NCBI GenBank assembly: GCA_030431945.1
Contig: JAUIIF010000069.1
Location: 1 to 12,599 of the forward strand
Direction of reading: 5' to 3'
DNA length: 12,599 nucleotides
Source: Bacteroidia bacterium
Lineage (GTDB): Bacteria > Bacteroidota > Bacteroidia > Chitinophagales > Saprospiraceae
Shown: positions 1-6,445 of the stretch, in pieces
How the letters are laid out: each line of letters starts with the position of its first letter
Position numbering within the stretch: the stretch's first letter is position 1
The notes under the pieces: generated by a model
What the model saw: the letters and a program-made list of their open reading frames with translations, nothing else
Databases searched by the model: none
What the model was told of the DNA's origin: nothing
Position numbers and translations under genes: made by a program

Positions 1-643
1 CCAGCCCGCTCATCCGGTAACGGCCATTGTGGGCGGGGCCAAGGTCAGCGATAAGATTCTTTTGCTGGAGAAGTTGCTGGACTTTGCCGACAACATCATC
101 ATCGGTGGCGCCATGGCGTACACTTTCAGCCTGGCGCAGGGAGGTAAAGTCGGGAAATCATTGGTCGAACCCGACAAAACGGACAATGCCCTTGAACTAC
201 TGAAAAAGGCTGAAGCAAATGGCACCAAAATCTACCTTCCGGTAGATACCACGGTAGGCAAGGAATTCAGTAATGAAACGCCCAGGGAAATAGTTCCTGC
301 GGGGCAAATCGGAGATGAGTGGGAAGGACTGGACATCGGCCCCGAATCCGTAAAGATTTTTGCAGAGGTGATTGCCAAGAGCAAATCCATCCTCTGGAAC
401 GGCCCGATGGGCGTCTTTGAGATGAGCAATTTCGCCATCGGAACCAACGCCATCGCGGAAGCAGTTGCCAAGGCGACCAAGGAAAACGATGCTTACAGCC
501 TGATTGGTGGCGGCGATTCCGTTTCAGCGATTAACCAGGCCGGGCTGGCTGACCAAGTCAGCTTTGTATCCACCGGAGGTGGCGCCATGTTAGAGCTGCT
601 GGAAGGCAAGGAGCTGCCGGGCATTAAGGCCATTAAAGGCTAA
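1..643 (+). CDS. pgk: Phosphoglycerate kinase, C-terminal part (5' end outside window)
   Basis: This is the last 213 codons of phosphoglycerate kinase, the cytoplasmic glycolytic enzyme that transfers phosphate between 1,3-bisphosphoglycerate and ADP to give 3-phosphoglycerate and ATP. The reading frame is open from base 2, so the gene begins upstream of the window. About half of a usual ~395-aa enzyme is present. Family signatures are plain: VTAIVGGAKVSDKI at the domain junction, WNGPMGVFE in the nucleotide-binding domain, the glycine-rich GGGDSVSAI loop, and the C-terminal STGGGAMLELLEGKELPG. The usual Thr of the GGGDT loop is Ser here, a conservative change. The stop is TAA at 641-643. No gene follows closely, so it is probably the last gene of its transcript. 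Identity is certain; only the missing N-terminal half cannot be judged. Confidence 0.98.
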   Translation, partial: QPAHPVTAIVGGAKVSDKILLLEKLLDFADNIIIGGAMAYTFSLAQGGKVGKSLVEPDKTDNALELLKKAEANGTKIYLPVDTTVGKEFSNETPREIVPAGQIGDEWEGLDIGPESVKIFAEVIAKSKSILWNGPMGVFEMSNFAIGTNAIAEAVAKATKENDAYSLIGGGDSVSAINQAGLADQVSFVSTGGGAMLELLEGKELPGIKAIKG

Positions 644-1044
644 CGGGTAGCCGGATCCGTACGGAAGCTCCCATAAAAATCAGGAAAGATCGCTTGAGCT
701 GCTGCGCTTCGCAAAGTCTAAGCCTCTCTCCGCCCCTGATAATTCAGCCAGCAAGATGTCTGCTTCCCTAAGCTTTCTTTTTGCTGGCTGAGTATTTTTA
801 TGACTAGATCTGGGTCAAAGTGGCTTAGGTTCCTGGCCTGGAAGTGGTATTAGCGCGTAATTTTCACCACGCCTCCTGAGATCAGCATGAGGTGTAGACG
901 CCAGCATTATAGCATAACGGCCTTCCTGACTGCCCGTTTTCCCGGTGCGCGACCAAACCACTTCCTAACGCAGTACTGCACCTTATCGGGGCGGTACTAC
1001 CGTACCCACGCTAACCCTTTCCGTTCCCAAAGCGTTTACCCTGC
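644..1044. other. Non-coding gap between pgk and the GAF gene
   Basis: About 400 bases hold no credible coding frame on either strand and no tRNA-like or other recognised RNA. Visible structure consists of the large hairpin at 744-791 (listed separately), a small TGCG/CGCA hairpin near 702-712, and short perfect palindromes TCCGTACGGA (656-665) and GCAGTACTGC (970-979). A TAATTTTC string at 858-865 resembles the Bacteroidota -7 box (TAnnTTTG) but lacks a good upstream TTTG partner, so I do not call it a promoter. The gap must hold the pgk 3' end and probably the promoter and leader of the GAF gene. Confidence 0.6.
744..791 (+). terminator. Large hairpin downstream of pgk, possible terminator
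   Basis: Bases 744-754 (TCAGCCAGCAA) and 781-791 are a perfect 11-base inverted repeat. A G-U and an A-U pair can extend the stem inward, leaving a loop of about 22 bases. A T-rich string (GTATTTTTA) follows the right arm, so a factor-independent terminator for pgk is possible. The loop is long and the hairpin lies 100 bases after the pgk stop, which is unusual for a simple terminator. A processing site or small-RNA element are alternatives. Confidence 0.35.
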
Positions 1045-3432
1045 ATGGACTTTGAAATGACGCTTAGTAGTGGTTCTGCAACGCCGGATGTCCCGATCGT
1101 TTTTCCCGATGGGAAAACGGACAGTATGCATAGCAGCAATCCTTTTATGCTGCCCTATACTTCCGAGCTCTGCTTTGGCCCGCTGCTGGAGCGCGTAGAA
1201 GCATTGGTGGATGCTAAGGATAAGGGACTACGGTTCCTTGCCAGGGAAGTCATTAAGCGCAGTAGTAAATTTCCTGAACTCAGACGCCCCATTAAGGACC
1301 TGCGTCTCCTGGAGGAACACCAGGACCTGCTGGAAATCCTGATGCTTTTCCTGATCCCCCCGACCGACCGGGACACTGAACTGTTCAAATTCAGCAAGCC
1401 CTTCGACTTCACCCCGCTCTACGTGAGTGAAGCCATGCAACGCCTGATGAGTATGCAGGATGCCTGTTATTCCTTCGGCGCAGCAATGGAGGAGGTAAAA
1501 GCCCGGCACCTGGTCATGGTGGGCTGCTTCATTTTGGAACGTGTCTATGGTGTTGACATTAACATAGCCCCCACGGCTATGCTTACGGTAAAAGACCCTA
1601 AGTCGGGCCTGGACAAGTTTTACAAAACGACCATGGACGAGCGCTACGTCAAGGTCATTCCTGCAGGTAAAATCCCCAGACTCAGCCCGCAGGAAATCCA
1701 GCATCTGCTCAACAACATCAATGATCAGGAGCTCTGGCTGGCGACCCTGCCCCCCGAAAAATTTTCTTTCCACGGTCTTCATTTGTCGCACCTGACGGAA
1801 GTGACCGAGCCCGAAGCCATGAGCCGCCTCAAACACCGGCTGATCAGCCGGGATGCCGTACTGGACATTGAGCGGGTCCGCGAACTGGCCAACCTGATCA
1901 GGGTGCATTTTGGCAATAGTGAATTGCAGCTGGGGTTAGCTGCGGTAGACTACCCCGCCAGCCGGGTTATCGATCACGAATACCGGATTCGGTTTAATTT
2001 CCTCTCCGACCAAATAGATAAAATTGCCGACGATGCTTTCCGCGGCAGCGTGTACGATCAGGCTTTCAGAACCCGCGAAACGGTGCTGATCAATGACCTG
2101 ACGGCCTTACGTAAAACGACCAAACTGGAGGAATTGCTACTGAGCAGCGGCATTAAAAGTATTCTGGTCGCGCCGTTGCTGGACCAGGAGCGCAACGTCA
2201 TCGGGCTGGTTGAACTGGGGTCTCCCCGGGTCTACGGCATTAATGCTTTCATGGAGATCAAATTCCGGGAAATACGTGGCTTGTTCAGGACAGCGGTGGA
2301 ACGTAGCCGGGAATACATTGATAACCGCATTGAAGCCATCATGCGGGAACAGTACACCAGTCTGCACTCCAGTGTGGAATGGCGTTTTACCGAGGCCGCC
2401 TTCAACATTCTGGAAAGACAGGATACCGGGGAGAAGGACACGCCGGAAGTCATTGCCTTTAAGGAGGTGTATCCGCTTTACGGTCAGGCTGATATCGTCG
2501 GGAGTAGCCGCCTGCGGAACGCCGCCATTTATCAGGACCTGGTGGACAATATGCGTGCCGGCCGCTTCCTGCTGACGCAGGCAATGGAGCTGGTAGACTT
2601 CCCCTTGATTCAGCAGGTCATCATGCGGATCGACACGCACCTGGAGGTAACCGTAGATCAGTTTGACAACAGTCACGAAATTCTGTTCGCGGACTTCATC
2701 CACCAACAACTGACGCCACTCATCGAAGAGCTCAGCAGTCAGCACCCGGAGCTGGCTGACCTGTCCGAAAACTACCTGGCTGATCTGGATGATAACCTCG
2801 GACTGTTTTATCGTGTCCGGCAGGACTATGAGCACAGTGTACAAACACTGAACCGAACGCTCAGTGAATTTTTCACGGCCAGAGACCACGCTGCACAGGC
2901 TACCCTCCCCCACTACTTCGAGAAGTACAAGACCGACGGGGTAGAATACGAAATCTACGCCGGTCAGAGTCTGTTGAAAAACCGTCGCTTCAGTAAAGTC
3001 CATCTGCGCAACCTGCGCTTGTCGCAACTGATAGATATGTGCGAGGCTACCCGGCTTGTCCAGCGCATTTCCGTTGACCTGCCCATGCCCTTACGCACCG
3101 CCCAGCTCATCTTCGCCTACACCAACCCGCTGAACATAAAGTTCCGGATGGATGAAAAGCGCTTTGACGTGGATGGCGACTACAACGTCCGCTACGAAAT
3201 TCTGAAAAAGCGAATTGATAAGGCCACGATCAACCAGGGGGAGGAGCGCCTCACCCTGGCAAATATGATCAGCATCGTCTACCTCCAGGATCGCGACCGG
3301 GAGGAGTACGAAGATTACCTGCATTACCTGCAACAAGCGGGGTACATCGAAGGAGAAATTGAAGACTTAGTGCTTGACCCGCTGCAGTCGGTAAATGGGC
3401 TGCGGGCACTGCGGTTCAAGGTCCGGGGCTAG
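1045..3432 (+). CDS. GAF domain-containing protein, function unknown
   Basis: A 795-aa protein with no signal peptide and no membrane segment, so probably cytoplasmic. A GAF-type sensor domain lies at about residues 270-425. It shows the usual layout: a helix (DIERVRELANLI), a beta core with NFLSDQIDKI, the TVLINDL turn, then SILVAPLLDQERNVIGLVELGSP, the typical last two strands. The ~230 residues before it are mostly helical and match no domain I can name. The ~370 after it are also mainly helical and contain YPLYGQADIVGSSRLRN (476-492), which I recall as typical of large GAF proteins in Bacteroidota. No histidine kinase, GGDEF, HD or helix-turn-helix output is seen, so it would sense or scaffold rather than signal by itself. 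ATG 1045 is the first in frame; Met5 (1057) or Met28 (1126) could be the true start, and no ribosome binding site decides it. It seems to be a single-gene unit. The ligand and role are unknown. Confidence 0.9.
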   Translation: MDFEMTLSSGSATPDVPIVFPDGKTDSMHSSNPFMLPYTSELCFGPLLERVEALVDAKDKGLRFLAREVIKRSSKFPELRRPIKDLRLLEEHQDLLEILMLFLIPPTDRDTELFKFSKPFDFTPLYVSEAMQRLMSMQDACYSFGAAMEEVKARHLVMVGCFILERVYGVDINIAPTAMLTVKDPKSGLDKFYKTTMDERYVKVIPAGKIPRLSPQEIQHLLNNINDQELWLATLPPEKFSFHGLHLSHLTEVTEPEAMSRLKHRLISRDAVLDIERVRELANLIRVHFGNSELQLGLAAVDYPASRVIDHEYRIRFNFLSDQIDKIADDAFRGSVYDQAFRTRETVLINDLTALRKTTKLEELLLSSGIKSILVAPLLDQERNVIGLVELGSPRVYGINAFMEIKFREIRGLFRTAVERSREYIDNRIEAIMREQYTSLHSSVEWRFTEAAFNILERQDTGEKDTPEVIAFKEVYPLYGQADIVGSSRLRNAAIYQDLVDNMRAGRFLLTQAMELVDFPLIQQVIMRIDTHLEVTVDQFDNSHEILFADFIHQQLTPLIEELSSQHPELADLSENYLADLDDNLGLFYRVRQDYEHSVQTLNRTLSEFFTARDHAAQATLPHYFEKYKTDGVEYEIYAGQSLLKNRRFSKVHLRNLRLSQLIDMCEATRLVQRISVDLPMPLRTAQLIFAYTNPLNIKFRMDEKRFDVDGDYNVRYEILKKRIDKATINQGEERLTLANMISIVYLQDRDREEYEDYLHYLQQAGYIEGEIEDLVLDPLQSVNGLRALRFKVRG

Positions 3433-3448
3433 TATTTCCGGACGGGCA

Positions 3449-3569
3449 ATCAGGCGCGGCCGCAGGTGCAAAGCAGCGCTTTCGGCAAGCAGCAACGGAG
3501 CCTTACTCTGCTTATTTTCCTGCCCTGCACCTGCGGGAGCGCCCTCCTGATTTTTCCACCTGCAGGGCA
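3449..3569 (+). other. Structured intergenic region with overlapping hairpins (terminator or leader)
   Basis: The 188-base gap between the GAF and beta-barrel genes carries nested inverted repeats. A perfect 10-base pair of arms lies at 3461-3470 and 3526-3535. It can be lengthened outward by GGCGC/GCGCC (3453-3457 with 3539-3543) or by ATCAGG/CCTGAT (3449-3454 with 3546-3551). It encloses a small hairpin (3471-3481) and AAGCAG/CTGCTT (3487-3492 with 3508-3513), giving a branched shape. A T5 run at 3551-3555 follows, so it may terminate the GAF transcript. A second perfect 9-base pair (TGCCCTGCA 3521-3529 with 3561-3569) shares bases 3526-3529 with the first, so the two folds exclude each other. 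Base pairing is seen; function is inferred. Confidence 0.4.
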
Positions 3570-3620
3570 CAAAGCCGTGAATATGGAAGTTATAGCAGAC
3601 AACCTGTCTTCACGCACACT

Positions 3621-4664
3621 ATGCTCTTTCGAGAAACTGCCCTCTGTTTACTTTTCTCATTCCTCCTGTTTCCTTTCGCGGTGCCCGCGCAGGTGACCCT
3701 GGAGCAGGGGAATATTGAATCCCTTACCGACGATTGCCTGACCTACTGTCATCCTGGCGTGCGGAAGCGCAGCCAGAGCCGCGGCGTCGTCATCCGCTAC
3801 GAAAACCAACTGGGTTTTGACTGGGATGGCAACGGAAACATCGCCGGCGGCCGCCAGCGGGTCAACCGGTTAGAGCAATTCACTTTCAAATTCAAGGTTC
3901 CCCTGCTCAATAAGCCCCAACTCAAAGCACTCCTGGGGTATGAGTGGGATACGGAGAAATATTTTTTTGATCATACTTTCAAGACGGAAGAGCGGACTTT
4001 GTTCCACTTACTTGATGAGCGGCGTTTGAAAGCCAATAAGTTATCCGCTTACGTTACCCGCAGCTGGAATGACAAATTTTATTCTTCGGCCAGACTCCGT
4101 ATGTCGCTTAATGGCGACTATCAGGGGCTGATCAATTTTGGTGATATTTACCGGACTTACAGCGGTGCGGCGGCTTTTGGCAAGAAGGTATCCGCTGATG
4201 AGGAGTGGGCCGTCGGGTTAACCATAAGCAGCAATAAAGCCCGGACAATTGCCCTGCCCTTTTTCGTCTGGAACAAAACCTTTAACGATCGGTGGGGCGT
4301 ACAAACAGCCCTGCCCGGCCAGGCTTTTCTCCGCCACAACGTAGGAACAGAACTGAACAATTCCTTTCTCTTCGGGGCAACTTTTGACAGCCGCTACTAC
4401 GCCATCAATACCGATCAGCGCCCGCAGTACCTGGAGTTGGGCCCCTACTTTCTCCGAAACAACGGTATTCGCCTGCAGCTGCAGTACGAACACAATATTA
4501 CGCCCTGGGTATGGGCTTTTGCTCAGGCTGGCTACTATGCGCCCGTAACGACCCGCTTTAACCGGGCCAGTAATATTGACCTGGAACTGGAGACCCAGGC
4601 TGGTAGCCGGCCGTTTTTCCGGTTCGGCTTATTTCTGGCGCCCCCCAAAGAACTGATCCGGTAA
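3621..4664 (+). CDS. Outer-membrane beta-barrel protein, probably DUF6268-like
   Basis: A 347-aa exported protein of unknown function. Residues 1-23 form a clear signal peptide (hydrophobic LCLLFSFLLFPFAV, then a VPA|Q cleavage site). The mature part alternates polar and aromatic residues in many short strands, such as FTFKFKVPLL, KLSAYVTRSW, FYSSARLRMSL, RLQLQYEHNI and FRFGLFLAP, which is the look of an outer-membrane beta-barrel. The RGVVIRYENQLGFDW start of the mature region and the overall length recall the DUF6268 outer-membrane family of Bacteroidota; that assignment is from memory and only moderately sure. Two cysteines (39 and 43) lie near the mature N-terminus. ATG 3621 puts the signal peptide right at the start, supporting it. 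The gene ends 5 bases before a two-way terminator and converges with the hydrolase gene. The alternating-fold leader upstream may influence it. Confidence 0.85.
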   Translation: MLFRETALCLLFSFLLFPFAVPAQVTLEQGNIESLTDDCLTYCHPGVRKRSQSRGVVIRYENQLGFDWDGNGNIAGGRQRVNRLEQFTFKFKVPLLNKPQLKALLGYEWDTEKYFFDHTFKTEERTLFHLLDERRLKANKLSAYVTRSWNDKFYSSARLRMSLNGDYQGLINFGDIYRTYSGAAAFGKKVSADEEWAVGLTISSNKARTIALPFFVWNKTFNDRWGVQTALPGQAFLRHNVGTELNNSFLFGATFDSRYYAINTDQRPQYLELGPYFLRNNGIRLQLQYEHNITPWVWAFAQAGYYAPVTTRFNRASNIDLELETQAGSRPFFRFGLFLAPPKELIR

Positions 4665-4668
4665 AATT

Positions 4669-4704
4669 GAAAGCCCCCACCGGAAGGTTCCGGCGGGGGC
4701 TTTC
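4669..4704. terminator. Two-way terminator between convergent genes
   Basis: GAAAGCCCCC (4669-4678) pairs with GGGGGCTTTC (4695-4704), and the stem continues past one mismatch with CCGGA/TCCGG to a 4-base loop. It begins 5 bases after the beta-barrel stop and lies 26 bases beyond the leftward hydrolase stop. On the minus strand the stem is followed by CAATTTTA, and on the plus strand the T-run is short (TTT). It most likely ends transcription from both sides, better from the right. Confidence 0.85.
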
Positions 4705-4729
4705 GGGCACAGGATAATGTGCCGGAGAT

Positions 4730-6409
4730 TTAGTCGAGGATCAATTTCCTGGCGGTCGTCCCTTCATCCGATTGTAGCTGGAGGAGGTAGGTACCACGGG
4801 GAAGGTTGCCACGATTAACGAAGCGGCTGGTCGCATTCACTTCCGTCAGGTTCATGACCACCCGGCCGTTGATGTCCATAATGCGCAGGGAGCGAATCGG
4901 GTGATTCTCCGCCGTGCGTACGGTGAAGCCGTCACTTACCGGGTTAGGGAATACTTCCAGGCCGATCTGCTGGTTGCTTACCAGGTCATTGGTGGAAGAT
5001 ACCAGTCCGTCGATGTCCAGGGCGAAGTAAGCACGAGGAATGAAGTGTGCCATTACGGTATCGATAAACGTCTTGGCCGCAACTGGATTAGCCCGGTTCG
5101 GGTTTGTTTGATCTTCACCGTCAATGATGGCATCAGCATCAAGCATGGCATTTGGCACAGCAAGGTTTATGGCCGCAATGGTTCCCCGTAAGGTTGGCTC
5201 ATCAAACCAGTTCTGGAGGCCGCTGGTGGCACCGGCATCACCTACGTTCGGATCATTAGGATCAGGGTTGTCCGGATCAGCAGGGAGGCGGAGAATGGTC
5301 CAGAGGTTGTCCTGGCCCAGCTGAAATATATCATTCGTGGCCGTTGAAATGGGGGAGCCGGTGGTCACCATCTTGTACTGCGCATTGATCAGGTTCAGTG
5401 CGCGGGCGGTGATACCGAATTTGAGGTCCAGCATCAGGTCGTTTGCGGGAGCCAGAACATCGTTCAGGCCACTTTCGTTGGCGCGCTGCGTAACGAGGTT
5501 GGAGCCCAGTACGTCTACTACCGGCATCGGTGGGTTCGTCGGTACGATAACGGTACCTGCGTGGAAAGGCGCGAAGGGGTCAGTAAGCGAGTGCATGGAA
5601 GCCACTGGTGCTTCCTCGCTGGCGCCGTCCATCCAGAGCGTATCGCCGAGCGCACCACCGAGGTTGTACGTGAAGGCGACGTTGGATTTGTACCCTACGT
5701 GGTTAGGAACATTCTGCATCGTCAGGATCGTTCCCTGCGGGTTGGAGTTTACCGACTCATTGACCAGTGGAATGCCGGAAGGGGTGTAGAAATTGATGTT
5801 CTGCAGAATTTCGTCCGTACGGTCCAGGAAGTTATGGGCCTGTACAACGTAGCCACCGGAACCAATGCCAAAGAAAGCGATGCGGCTGGTATCAATGCGG
5901 TAAGGGTTACCGTCTTCCGCTACGCTTTTCCGCAAGTAGCGGGCTAAGGCGTGTGCATCCTGGGAAGCACGGTAAACAGCCTGTAGCAAACTGCCCGTCC
6001 GTATGGAGTCTGCGGCAGCCGTTGGCTGCCAGCCTTTGCGGTAGGTAGCGGCAATGCCGACGTACCCGCGCTTGACCAGACGGTTGGTGATTTCCACTAC
6101 TGCAGAGTCATTCCGGCTTCCGTAGGGGCCACCGTTAAAGTACTGCGGGAGGAAGTTACCCGTGTGAAACAGGACCACTACCGGACGCAGGCCTGCGGTA
6201 TCTCCTTCAGCCTGGTAAACATCCATGAGCTGCGGCGTTGGTCCGGTTGCGCCCTGGCTGATGGCCAGCGGATCGACGTTGATGGAATAAGTAACGTCAT
6301 TTTCTACCGTAACGGAAGTAAACACCTCATCGATGTAGCGATTTTGTGCCGCCAGCGTGCTCACAAAGCAGAGCGACAGCACGAGAAAAGAAGTAAGTTT
6401 TTTAGTCAT
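4730..6409 (-). CDS. T9SS-exported alpha/beta-hydrolase-like protein (BD-FAE/carboxylesterase type)
   Basis: A 559-aa secreted or surface protein. Residues 1-21 are a signal peptide (FLVLSLCFVSTLAAQ). Residues about 60-300 look like an alpha/beta hydrolase: LMDVYQAEGD, the strand PVVVLFHTGNF (the HTG occupies the oxyanion-loop place of HGGG), GYVGIAATYRKGW, a DAHALARYLR helix, the elbow region IAFFGIGSGGY (177-187), and HSLTDPFAPFHAG (273-285), where D277 sits at the usual acid position. H455 in VMAHF is a candidate catalytic histidine. The elbow is not a clean G-x-S-x-G: the family's Ser position is Gly183 or, with one extra residue, Ser184. Residues 378-391 are a D/N/P-rich loop. Residues about 482-559 are a type A T9SS sorting domain (EVFPNPVSDGF, IMDINGRVV, LPRGTYLLQL, KLILD), so it crosses the outer membrane. 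It follows the TonB receptor by 36 bases with no terminator, so they are probably co-transcribed. The substrate is unknown, and a non-catalytic binding role is possible. Confidence 0.88.
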   Translation of the reverse strand: MTKKLTSFLVLSLCFVSTLAAQNRYIDEVFTSVTVENDVTYSINVDPLAISQGATGPTPQLMDVYQAEGDTAGLRPVVVLFHTGNFLPQYFNGGPYGSRNDSAVVEITNRLVKRGYVGIAATYRKGWQPTAAADSIRTGSLLQAVYRASQDAHALARYLRKSVAEDGNPYRIDTSRIAFFGIGSGGYVVQAHNFLDRTDEILQNINFYTPSGIPLVNESVNSNPQGTILTMQNVPNHVGYKSNVAFTYNLGGALGDTLWMDGASEEAPVASMHSLTDPFAPFHAGTVIVPTNPPMPVVDVLGSNLVTQRANESGLNDVLAPANDLMLDLKFGITARALNLINAQYKMVTTGSPISTATNDIFQLGQDNLWTILRLPADPDNPDPNDPNVGDAGATSGLQNWFDEPTLRGTIAAINLAVPNAMLDADAIIDGEDQTNPNRANPVAAKTFIDTVMAHFIPRAYFALDIDGLVSSTNDLVSNQQIGLEVFPNPVSDGFTVRTAENHPIRSLRIMDINGRVVMNLTEVNATSRFVNRGNLPRGTYLLQLQSDEGTTARKLILD

Positions 6410-6445
6410 AACACATAGTTGATTTAGAGCGATTATTTAACTCAA

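Noticed and set aside
2137..3027. 296-codon minus-strand frame opposite the GAF gene (also 1228-1908)
   Set aside because: Shadow of the 795-aa gene; low-quality composition and no motif support.
3466..3696. 76-codon plus-strand frame before the beta-barrel gene
   Set aside because: Overlaps the start of the clear signal-peptide gene in another frame and runs through the inverted repeats; no coding features.
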